Positions 13,332-24,700 of a stretch of 64,000 bases of DNA are shown here, in pieces. Source of the DNA: Maylandia zebra (Eukaryota > Chordata > Actinopteri > Cichliformes > Cichlidae); the NCBI RefSeq assembly GCF_041146795.1, contig NC_135185.1, forward strand, positions 30,244,529 through 30,308,528, written 5' to 3'. A program made the translations under genes and the position numbers. Under the pieces are notes generated by a model. The model made no database searches and had not been told where the DNA came from. It saw only the letters and a list, made by a program, of their open reading frames with translations. Numbering within the stretch: the first letter of the stretch is position 1; each line of letters begins with the position of its first letter.

Positions 13332-14890
13332 CAGTTAGTGCAGAATTATTAGGCAAGTTGTATTTTTGAGGAATAATGTTATTATTGGACAACAACCATG
13401 TTCTCAATGAACCCAAAAAACTCATTAATATCAAAGCTGAATGTTTTTGGAAGTAGTTTTTAGTTTGATTTTAGTTTGAGCTATTTTAGGGGGATATCTG
13501 TGTGTGCAGGTGACTATTACTGTGCATAATTATTAGGCAACTTAACAAAAAACAAATATATACCCATTTCAATGATTTATTTTTACCAGTGACACCAATA
13601 TAACATCTCCACATTCACAAATATACGTTTCTGACATTCAAAAACAAAACAAAAACAAATCAGCGACCAATATAGCCACCTTTCTTTGCAAGGACACTCA
13701 AAAGCCTGCCATCCATGGATTCTGTCAGTGTTTTGATCTGTTCACCATCAACATTGCGTGCAGCAGCAACCACAGCCTCCCAGACACTGTTCAGAGAGGT
13801 GTACTGTTTTCCCTCCTTGTAAATCTCACATTTGATGATGGACCACAGGTTCTCAATGGGGTTCAGATCAGGTGAACAAGGAGGCCATGTCATTAGTTTT
13901 TCTTCTTTTATACCCTTTCTTGCAGCCACGCTGTGGAGTACTTGGACGCGTGTGATGGAGCATTGTCCTGCATGGAAATCATGTTTTTCTTGAAGGATGC
14001 AGACTTCTTCCTGTACCACTGCTTGAAGAAGGTGTCTTCCAGAAACTGGCAGTAGGACTGGGAGTTGAGCTTGACTCCATCCTCAACCCGAAAAGGCCCC
14101 ACAAGCTCATCTTTGATGATACCAGCCCAAACCAGTACTCCACCTCCACCTTGCTGGCGTCTGAGTCGGACTGGAGCTCTGCCCTTTACCAATCCAGCCA
14201 CGGGCCCATCCATCTGGCCCATCAAGACTCACTCTATTTCATCAGTCCATAAAACCTTAGAAAAACCAGTCTTGAGATATTTCTTGGCCCAGTCTTGACG
14301 TTTCAGCTTGTGTGTCTTGTTCAGTGGTGGTCGTCTTTCAGCCTTTCTTACCTTGGCCATGTCTCTGAGTATTGCACACCTTGTGCTTTTGGGCACTCCA
14401 GTGATGTTGCAGCTCTGAAATATGGCCAAACTGGTGGCAAGTGGCATCTTGGCAGCTGCACGCTTGACTTTTCTCAGTTCATGGGCAGTTATTTTGTGCC
14501 TTGGTTTTTCCACACGCTTCTTGCGACCCTGTTGACTATTTTGAATGAAACGCTTGATTGTTCGATGATCACGCTTCAGAAGCTTTGCAATTTTGAGACT
14601 GCTGCATTCCTCTGCAAGATATCTCACTATTTTTGACTTTTCTGAGCCTGTCAAGTCCTTCTTTTGACCCATTTTGCCAAAGGAAAGGACGTTGCCTAAT
14701 AATTATGCACACCTGATATAGGGTGTTGATGTCATTAGACCACACCCCTTCTCATTACAGAGATGCACATCACCTAATATGCTTAATTGGTAGTAGGCTT
14801 TCGAGCCTATACAGCTTGGAGTAAGACAACATGCATGAAGAGGATGATGTGGACAAAATACTCCTTTGCCTGATAATTCTGCACTCCCTG
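13332..14890 (-). mobile_element. Near-intact Tc1-like transposon with IR/DR ends
   Basis: The element is about 1,559 bp and is flanked on both sides by the dinucleotide TA, the expected Tc1/mariner target duplication. Each end carries two copies of a GTGCA.AATTAT.AGGCAA motif: at 13338-13356 and 13522-13540 on the left, and inverted at 14692-14710 and 14866-14884 on the right. This is the inverted-repeat/direct-repeat layout of Sleeping Beauty-type elements. The minus strand encodes the transposase. The unmutated-looking ends, the canonical TA flanks and only two breaks in the transposase point to a fairly recent insertion. Confidence 0.92.
13660..14672 (-). pseudogene. Tc1-like DDE transposase, inactivated
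   Basis: Reading from the ATG at 14672, the N-terminus is a helix-turn-helix DNA-binding region (KIVRYLAEECSSLKIAKLL) followed by a basic linker. The catalytic fold shows LWTDE (first Asp), QDNAPSHAS (second Asp) and SPDLNPIENLW (Glu). The span of about 337 codons is full length for the family. Two lesions kill it: an in-frame TGA at 14229-14231, after which the same frame continues, and a frameshift around 13915-13930 between the second Asp and the Glu. The second Asp and the Glu appear to be about 37 residues apart once the frameshift is allowed for. That is longer than the classical DD34E spacing and closer to the DD37-38E lineages. Confidence 0.88.
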
Positions 14891-17590
14891 TACCTGTGAT
14901 TTCTCTTCTTCTTCTTTTTTTAAAATCACCACCTGGTTTCATTTTTTCATCAGTTACGGTAATCTGCGTTTTCTCCAGGCTGTCTTTGAAGTACTTGTTC
15001 TGTTAGATGCTATATAACCATCAGTGTTTGCCTTCAGATGTCTCTTGTTTTTTGGCATCTTTGTATTGAGCAGCTTAAAACAAGACATAGATTTGCCAAC
15101 AATCTGCTTTTCAATTTCACACAGATGTGAGCCAATATAAAAGTGTTTGTTTCGGGGCAATTATAACTTTTAGAGTTTCTTTTTTTGTTTATACCACTCT
15201 CACTTTGCACCAAAGTACGCCTTAGGGAACAACAGGGGAGTGAATATCTATCATAAATCATACTGGCAGCTGCACTGGTGAAGCATGTACATCTCACATC
15301 ACCTAAACAGCACCTAAGTCTTTTCCTTGTGATGCAGATCACTGATGCTCTAGGTTACAAGTTGCAGGAATGCACTGCAAACACAAAACAACCAAGAGGA
15401 ATTATGTATTTTTTGGCTTTTCACACACACCATTCTGTCACTGTGCCTCTTTTTCTAAGCCTCGAAAATATATGCCTATTCCAAAGCCAGAGCCAGAAAG
15501 GGCAGCCTGATGTTTCTCTCTGTGTAAATGCACACACAGTGGTGCCCACACATTCATTACCTTCATATCAGGTTCAGACATAACTCTTCTCTTGCTATTC
15601 TGTGTTTACCTTGAGCTCATAGGTGCATTAGCTTGCATTAGAAACCTAAAACTGACTGTTTTAGGTTTCACTGACAAAGGTTGGAAAGAGGGGGAGGCAG
15701 CTGAGCAGTACTGTTTGCCTTTGCAGAGCAGAACTCCTCCACTTCTCTTCTCCCGTTACACTCCTCCGCTATCATCAAGGTTAATTAAAAAATGTAACCA
15801 CAGCTTCAGTTTTAAAGCCACCTCTGGAAGGTTCCTTAGAAAAAACGTGTCTTTCTCTGCCTTTCCTGCACCTTCACTTGGGGTTTCTCTCTCTCTCTGC
15901 TCTTCCACAATGGTCCTTTGGCCATCATTAGAACTTGATGAACTCTGTTTAATAATCAAGGGAATATGTGGAGCTGAGTTTGGCTGTGGTGTTCCTGTAT
16001 CCTACAGGCACTGCGGCGGTGGCGCTTGTTCGTGTTTGAAAGGAAAGTCCCCTGTGTGTGCTCCCGATGTGTTTTCTGCATGCTGTCAGGGGGGACATAA
16101 AATGGTCTGCTCACATCTTTGTCTGCTTAGTTTTAGAGAGTGTGTTCATTAGACTTAGCACATTAAGTTAACTTATGGATATCTCACAATGGCCCAATTC
16201 CCCCAAGTACACAGCAACTGATGTCCCATTCATTCACTTCCGCTTATCCTTTCCAGGGACGCGGGGGGCGCTGGAGCCTATCCCAGCTGTCATAGGGCGA
16301 GAGGCGGGGTACACCCTGGACAGGTCGCCAGTCTGTCGCAGGGCCAACACACAGGGACAGACAACCATTCGCACTCACATTCACTCGCACATTCACACCT
16401 AGTGGCAACTGATGTCTGGGTGATAAATCATTTCAGTCTGCCTGCTTTAATTGGTTGGTCATATTTTGATCTTAGTGTACGTAGAAGGAAGTCATACTCT
16501 GTATCACTTAGCCTACATGTGTCTTGTGGTCTCTTTCAGACTTAAATGCACCACAATGTGTTATGTTTACAGTCTCTGTTGGGTTTGTAAATGGATTTGT
16601 GTCTGATATATTTATCTTTTTGACGACTACTTTAGCACACCGGGGCAAAGACATTTCTCCTCTCAAGCTTTTATCACAGCCTTGATTGAAAAAAAGCAGC
16701 CTTTGAGATGACATTTTCTCTCAAGTTTAACACGTGTTCTTTCTGTCACTTTCTCTCAGCCAGCCATGGTATTGGAAATTATTCAGCATTAGTGTGCATG
16801 GAGCGTGGTAGACTCGAGGAGCTACTCCCCAGCAGCTGGATGTCACATTCAAATAAAAGTAAATTAGCTGTTACCACAAGGCTAGGCTTGGGAACTGCTG
16901 CTGTGCCTAAGAAGCTATCCTGGTCCAGGCAACAATACAGATGCAATATATGTGGAAATGCTTTATACTTTCAGATAGCTGCCTTCTTATCTGATGAAAT
17001 ACAGCTATAGAAATATAGACATGCTGAATCACAGCACCGGGAATATAGTAGTGTATAAATCACCTGCTGTTTGCAGTGAGCAGTGACAAAAAAAAGAGAA
17101 TTATTAGGTTTGAGTCCTTCCTCCTGCAACAGCAGACAGTTGCCCTCTCATTATCTACTGGCCAACATGTACTGTGGAGTCAGACTCATTACCTGCAGCA
17201 AAGCTCTAGGGACAGGCCAGATTGGCACAGTTGGCAGACGGGGTGATACATGCTGTCTTTAACGGTTTGTTTCAGCACAAGTCTGTGGATTCTTGCAAAA
17301 CAATGTGTTGGAGATGTGCTACTTATTTTAACTAGTAGTGGATGTTGTTAAAAACGATATATTTTAAACCTAGCATTAAAAAGGATGTTATTGAAGTTAA
17401 CTACCACTCGTATTATTTGCAGGGCACATTCTTAGAAATAGACATACAACAGCTAACTCGAGCATTCACAGAATATACCTCTATGTTTAGAAACTGAAAA
17501 CCAGCAATCACTAAAATGAATCTGAAAACCTTCTTATGGTGATGCTTTGGTGACTCCCGGTGGTCACACTGAGTAACACAGGAAAATGTT
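14891..17590. other. Gene-free interval with one dispersed repeat
   Basis: Between the Tc1 element and the probable 3' end of rasgrp1 I see no exon. The longest open frame (15592-16152) has no recognisable domain, begins without a convincing start context and is compositionally like its surroundings. A dispersed teleost repeat occupies about 16226-16400. Confidence 0.5.
16226..16400 (+). repeat. Dispersed teleost interspersed repeat (class uncertain)
   Basis: The segment runs from ATTCACTTCCGCTTATCC through GGAGCCTATCCCAGCTGTCA and GGTACACCCTGGACAGGTCG to a tail of CATTCACTCGCACATTCACA. This wording recurs very widely in fish genomes. I recognise it as a repeat but cannot place it firmly as SINE or LINE tail. 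Confidence 0.65.
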
Positions 17591-18660
17591 TACTATAGAA
17601 TATGAATTATTTATTAGAACAATAAGAGAACAATACTGAGAAATAGGATGAACCTCGACATGAGTACAACGGCACAGTGTATACGTTGTATTTACAATAC
17701 ATTACATGTACATCACAAACACATATCTCAGCTCACAGTACAACACTCACACGATGGGCCACACTACATCAAAATAGCATGGCTGCACCAGCCATTTTTT
17801 AAGTATCAATATGAAGCCAACATAAGCATAAATAACTCCATGAAAGTACCACTATACTGTACAAAATGTTCCGATATCTCACTGTTCTTATGAAGTGTGT
17901 AGTGTTTCACACAATAAATATTGACAGAAGCATGTTGTGCATTGAAACGAGCAGTGAAAACAATATAAAGCAATCTGTACAACTTTCATTCTGCTGCTCT
18001 AAGCTCAGTGGGTTCCTGTCATTGCTAGTAACGACATGCACTTTTTGATGACCTTTTCCGCTGCTCACACATTTTACTGCAGCCTTTGATTTCCATTTTA
18101 TGTTTAACATAAATAGCTAAGCTCATTAACTGATCAAGAATTGATCAAACACATTCTGCAAATGCCTTTTCCCCCTCTAAAAATACTGCATTCCTTCATT
18201 CAATGATGCCTTGTGTTTGCACACTAGCTAAATAAATTAAGTAATGCTCAAGCTACTGATTGTCACCTTTCTAAGCTGCTGAAAACATTAAAGGGGCTTG
18301 TCCTGTTTACTTCAGATTTGCAATTTTAAAAAGCCTTTTTTAAAACCATCTTCCCACTAAAAAGTAATTTGGATAAATGTGCATTTAAAAAAAAACAACA
18401 AGTTGTTAAATTGCACCGTATTTAGCTTTAAAAAATCCACCACCTTTAAAGAAATTCCTTAACCTTATTATTGGTGACACACAGATTTTCCTTCCTTGAT
18501 AAAAACAACTTGTGCAGCGTATTCTCCTTTATATCATGTTATCTTCATCTCATTATACTGATAAATACTTGCACTGTTCATGATCAAATCAGGATTCATA
18601 CCTGCTGCCACACGGAGGCAGCACCAGTCCCCTTGCTGAAGCATCAGTGTATGTATAAGT
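17590..18660 (-). other. rasgrp1: Probable rasgrp1 3' UTR
   Basis: Downstream of the rasgrp1 stop codon the minus strand is A/T-rich, non-coding and free of recognised repeats. An AATAAA polyadenylation hexamer on the minus strand lies at 17610-17615, giving a predicted UTR of just over 1 kb. The end point is inferred from the hexamer alone; nearer or more distal sites may be used. Confidence 0.45.
17610..17615 (-). terminator. Candidate polyadenylation signal for rasgrp1
   Basis: Minus-strand AATAAA about 1.05 kb downstream of the stop codon, in an AT-rich setting. It is the candidate used here for the transcript end. Confidence 0.4.
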
Positions 18661-18795
18661 CTAAGAGGAGGAGTCCTCCTCCACTGGGTGGAGAGCGTGC
18701 CTCTTCAGCAATGTCTTTAGTATCTCCACCTCCCGCTCTGTCTCTTTTAGTTTCTTACGTAGTGTCTCATTAGCTTTACGGAGCTTCTGGTTCTC
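18661..18795 (-). CDS. rasgrp1: rasgrp1 coding exon 17 (C-terminal coiled coil)
   Basis: Encodes [20 protein letters not shown] and on through a leucine-heptad helix to EEDSSS and a TAG stop. In human RASGRP1 this segment dimerises and supports plasma-membrane targeting. Confidence 0.95.
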   Translation of the reverse strand, partial: ENQKLRKANETLRKKLKETEREVEILKTLLKRHALHPVEEDSSS

Positions 18796-21700
18796 CTGTT
18801 AAAGAAACCTTATATTAAAATAACAAGTGGGCGATATGGTGCATAAAAGTAGAGTATAATTCATAGTGTGATACTCACCAGTTCCAGAGTTTCGTAGGTA
18901 GGTTTGCTCTCCTCCTCTGGCTCTTTAGGCTTTTGCACAACAGAAGCTCTGTTTTCCCATTTGGCACAGTATCGCTGTTTTCTTTGGGGTATTGGGCTGG
19001 GACATGAGGTGAGGGTGGGTGTTGCTGGGACTAAGAGAGAAGCTGAGGTGGGCGATACTTCAGGTCCATCTGTCTGGGTATGGCTATGGACTCTCCTAGG
19101 CCTCGAACTGGAAGTGACTGGGGAGTCCGGGCTCCAGTCTCTCCTGTCATCCGGAGGGTAGGGGAAAGGACATTCTTCTGAACCTGGGCAGAGGGACACG
19201 CTTAGTAATTATTTCTGTTAATTTCAAAATGCACATTAACAGACGGAAATAGCTATTGTTCTCATAGCCCTGTAAAACCTGAACCATGAGCTACATCCAA
19301 CATTTTTGTGCAATTTATTGCTCACAGTAGCACTGCTTGTGTCTGATTGTATACAACACATTTTTCAAAAAAACAAAAATAAAAATCACGTTGATGATGT
19401 AGAGATCTCAAAAGCTCATGTATGAAATATGATACAACTAAAATGAAAGGGCTAAAATTGTCTAATGATTCCTTTTTGCTGATCACGGTTGTCTTACAAA
19501 GCTTACCAATGCGTTTGACTTGGTTCATCAGCATCTTCTCACTGACAATCTCCATGCTATTGTTCTTTCCCAACAGGCATTGATGTGGTTTAAGTCCTAT
19601 TTGTGCAACAGAAAGCAGCGTGCAGTTTTTAAGTGGGTGCAAATCGGATCTGATTACTCAGCAGCAAGGGGTGCTGCTAGTTTCTATCCTAGCACCACTT
19701 CTTTTTGTATTCTATTCAACTAATTACTCTACGCAACTTTACGCAGATGACACTATTGTCTATACATCAAAGACCTCTGTTTTACAACCTCAACAGTTCT
19801 GCACTTTGACTTTAAAACTCTTCAAACCTGGTTCTCAGCTAACAAATTATTGCTTTGTAGATCAAAAAAACTTACTCTATGCTCTTTAGCGTAAAGACAA
19901 ACCTTTAACTAAAATCTTTTGCCATAGCCTGAATATTTTCCCCTTCAGAAAGCAGAAAAATATTTACATTGCACTGACTCTAAACTTACTTTTAGACCAC
20001 GTATTGACTTTAATATTGGTATTCATTGTTCCAGACACTGTCTTGTTCACAATATTAAACAGAGATTTGTCTCACTTGCCACGTTACTAGGCACACCTGT
20101 TCACTTATCACAAATATGTTTTAAATGCAAAACACGTGCTCTTCTGCATACAAATACAAGCAGATGGGCATAAAAGGAGCGGTCTTCTGCTGCCCAAAGG
20201 TCCCATAAAGCCCCTACTGCAATGTGGCTCAACGGGAGCTTTGCATGATGTATATGAAACCGACACATCTGCAGCAGCTGTGTGACACTATCATGCAAAT
20301 AATGGACCTAAACCTCTGAGCAATGTTTCTAGCACCTAGTTGAATCTATGCAATAAAAAGGCCAAACCACTAGTGGGAACTGCTAGTGTACCTTATAAAG
20401 TGGCCAGAGAGTGTATATTACCAATTATGTGGTGGCTGTAGCTCAGGAGGTAGAGCAGGTCATCTACTAATTGGAAGGTTGGAGGTTTGATCTCTGGCTG
20501 CTCCAGTCTGCATACCAAAGTATCCCTGAATACGATCCTGAACCCCAAGTTGCTCTAAGATGCGTTCTTTAGAATGTGAATGCATGTGAATGGATGTAAA
20601 TGCTAGATATAAAGCACTAGAAAAGGCGTAGAATGAATGGGTGTGAATAGTTGAATGAGGCATGTTTTACAAAGTGCTTTGAGTGTGCGAGTAGAAGATC
20701 GCCCATTTACCATTTGAACTACAGTAAAATGGATCTTCATCCTCGTAATATTATAAATAATTGTAGTAGATTTGGACATATTTTGAAATGTAACTTTGAT
20801 TACCCTCATAGTTTAAAACATTCTTTGGTTTCTTTTATTTCATGTTATTAACTAAAAAGCTCCTCTTTAAAGTAACTTTTATGCCTAAAGAGCAATCAGT
20901 GATCCTTAAAGAAAATGGCTCAGATCAGTTATCACACCATATGACAAAACAGTACGTCAGAAAGACTAATTTTGAAAGAGCCTGAGTCTCTTAGTTAGTC
21001 AGCCTATAATAAGCAAAAACGAAAGTTTTTCTGCTCCGAATATAGAAGCATTTTTAAAGCCGGTGGGCAGCTTGAGTTTTACTGTAAGTGAAACTGTTCC
21101 TAGCGATAGATGGAGGGAAATCACCCTCACAGCAGACCTGACCTTGCGTTCAAGAATTGTTTTTTCTTACAGCTATTGCAAACTCTTTTTGGCACAGATG
21201 AGAAAAAAACAACTTTATTTTCTGTGCAGTGTCGGAGGCAGTGATTACAGGAAACAAAAACTGTCTCACCAATGAACAAGTGGCTTAAAAACTTTCCGCC
21301 AGAAGATGGCACATGATACAGAAAATTAGTGATTACTCCATGCCGGGTATTTGTTATTGTCTACATATTTGAGGTGAGATTGTGCGGTAACATGTGCAAG
21401 AAAAGCATGGCGTGATTAACAGTACTGAATGCGGGTGTACCCCATCAACACAACCCACCCTCTGAAGTGCCTGTGGTGACCGGCGTGGAGCTCGGGGTCG
21501 GACTGTCAGTGGCGTTGGTCACTTTGGTGTTCTTCTTGCACTCAAACGCCACCTGGTCCTTGCACAGCTTGTGGCAGTTCATCCCGCAGTCTGTGCAGGC
21601 CCAAAAGAATGCACGACATGTCACAACAGGAACCGAAGTTGATCTAGCTTCAATAAACTGACTTCTCACTTCTCTTTGAACACTATCTGTTCTGCAAATG

Positions 21701-24700
21701 CAACTCTCAGACTCTTGTTTTTGCATGCTTACTGTCAAGCAAACAAATAGTTCTCAGATCTTTAGAAGGACGGGGGAGGGGGAAGAAAATTGTGGTTCTC
21801 AGTGCAGTCTCTTTCTGTCATGTGCTGCAAGGTTCAACTAGCAACATGCAACGCAACAAAAAACCACACTCCATTTCACCTGCTCCCCACAAGACAGAGT
21901 GTACCTCTCCAAGTATTTGAGTTAACTGACATTTGGCCAGAGATACCAAAGTTACACGAGAGAGATCACCATATTCACCTTTGCATCTGTAGCCTTGCTT
22001 GATGACACCCCATAACTGTGAGAGAAAAGAGAGAGAACAACATTTATGTGACTAAACATAAAAGAGCAAAACCCAAATGACATTTTTTTTAGAAAACAGC
22101 ACCAAGGAGGTTTGTGTTTCCTTACAAATCCTGAACAGTTGTCACAAAAGGTGGGTTTCATGTAAGTGGTCTCCTGGAAGTTGTGGACAAAGCCAAGGCC
22201 CAGCTTGGAGCAGATGACACTGGCCCGCATAAAATAAGCTGTGATCTCCTCTCTGCTGACTTGGCCTTCCCTGAAAAAACCACAACACATATATTGTAAG
22301 CTGATGTTTAAAAGAGGAAACAGAGCTGTGATACAGGATGATTGCAAAAGAGCCTGATATACTAAAAATCTATTAATAGTAATAATTTACATGTTATTTT
22401 TGTAGGTTTTTTAAAAAATTTTCATTAATGTCTCTCCATATTTATAGATGGCTACACCCACTCATCTGCCCAGTGGTTGTAAAAAAAACATATACCACTT
22501 AGTGACAATGTTTTTTACAGCACCGGTTGCCTATCAGTTGTGCTGGTTTTCATGTACACATTTAGCGGCAGCTTTATGGTTAATTCCGCAGCTATTTTAT
22601 GTTTCCGGTTGCTAAACTCGCCACTACACATCTACAAATGCCACTTTTGCTTCCTCTCCCCTGAAGTCATAAATAGCCTCTGAGCAAATACATGACCTGT
22701 CAAGAGACTCACTTCTCTTTGTCCATGACACAGAAGGAAAACGGAAAGCTAGCAGCGATTTTCTCAAAGTCCTCCTGATTAATGAAGCCGTTCTCGTCGT
22801 GGTCGTAGTTCTTGAACACGGACTGCGAATGACAACAAATAAAAAGCATTGTTGCTCAGTTGTTAGTGAACAATAGCGGGGAAGGCAGGCTGTCAGGATG
22901 GCATCATGCAAGAGAATAGTTGAAATAAGGAGGCTTGAAAACTGTGGAGGCTTGAAAAAGGGAAGCGCTTACATCGACCATTCTTTGCACGTGTTTGCTG
23001 ATGGTTCGAGGATCGGGTTTAGGAGCCACTCCTGATGCCCAGTCCACAAACACGGGAGGTCTAGAAGGTGTGGCTGGCTGATTAAAAAAAAAGAAAACTA
23101 AGTCTCAGGAGATATGCAAAATAACATCTGACCAAAGGAGTTTCAGTTATCATACACTCCATAAAATAAGGCCCAAATGACGACAACTTTAAGCAATTTA
23201 ATTCCATTTAAATCTGTTACGTAGGTACGATTATGAGGGCAAAGACTCTTTTTCTGAGTGCATGGGTGAAACAACCAAGACATTACAGGCTAATTACTGC
23301 GCTTAAGTTAGTCAGTTTAACAAAAGCATAAAAATTCACTTTCAACAATGTTGCACGGATGTCAGGCTAGGCACTTTCTTATTTTCAGTCTTCAGACTAA
23401 GTAATTGCTTCATTTTTAGCACACACAAGAGACAGTGAAATCTATATTCTCATCTCTGAGAGAAAGCAAATAAGCCTTTGCTTCCGTTAAGCATCATTAC
23501 ACTTTTGCTTAACCAATCTCAGGTCCCAAAGAGGTGAAAGGCTTGCTGTTTCTGTCTCTTTGCATTAGGCCAAGATAAACAGCTGCTCTCTCTAAAGAAA
23601 GAGAGTGAATAATCCTGCTTTCCAAGACAATCTATTAGTTTGTTGATATGCTGAATTTTTCCAGCTGGTAAACAAATGTTTACTTAAATCGTGTCTGTTG
23701 CTATCACTCACAGGTGCTTTGCAGTTCTTGGGTTCCCGTGCATACGACAGTTCATAAATCTCATCCTCAGAGTAGTAAAGATCCAAGGATAGCTGCAAGA
23801 CATTAAAAAGCCACTTATTGCTGCATGGAAGGTAAACAGAATGAGAAAAAGGTCTCTAGATTTCTCCTTGAAACATGTTTTGGTGAAGGTGAATTCAGGT
23901 TGCGGGGTAATTATTATCTCTTCACGGGCATGCTGTCATTCAAGTAGGATTAGCACACTGCACTCAGATAATACAACAATACAGCAATCTGAACTCACTC
24001 TCATTCACATTCAGCTTGTCACCCACACACTCATAGATCATAGACTCTAATCACACCCACACGAGAAAAAGACAATCCACATGCTGCACTCATTTGCATC
24101 TTTGTATGTGTTCAGCGCTACTTGCTGAATCACATGAAGCTGCATAACAATTTCAAATGAACCCAAAGTCGCCGCGAGCAGTTCGCTACCGTCAACAGGT
24201 GAACCAGGTCCTTGTTGGCATCCAGCCTGGGTGGGATCTGCTGGAGTTGGATCAGCTCGTTGATGTGGTTGTACAGGGCCTGGAGCTTCTGGACGTTCAC
24301 CTTGTTGTCCTCGACATAATCCGACATGGCCTCATTGACTGAGATCAGGTCTTTGAGGTGGACACCCAGGATGGGGATTTTAAAACCTGTACACTTGTTG
24401 TAAGCTTGTCTGTAGTTGTCATAGTTTCTGCAAGAGGACAGCAGGTCTGTCATCTCGTTCAGTACCTGGGGAATGAAATCATTTTTATCATTGTGCTACA
24501 GTTATTTTTCTCCAGTATTTTGATCCTTGACTCTAAATGAACTGGACATCGCGTTGCCAGTTACCCTTTACCTTAGTGACTTCACTCGGTACGTGCGACG
24601 TGGTGTCTTTCAGTCTGGAGATTGAGCTGTGACATAGGCCTCCCACCACCGCCATTAGTGTGTTGTAGTTGTGCATAAGGTGCAGACTCTGGCGGACACG

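Noticed and set aside
15592..16152. 186-codon plus-strand open frame
   Set aside because: No domain, no supporting splice or regulatory context, composition like the surrounding non-coding DNA; likely chance.
20431..20505. Functional tRNA gene
   Set aside because: Same reasoning: a tRNA-derived SINE head, not a cloverleaf.
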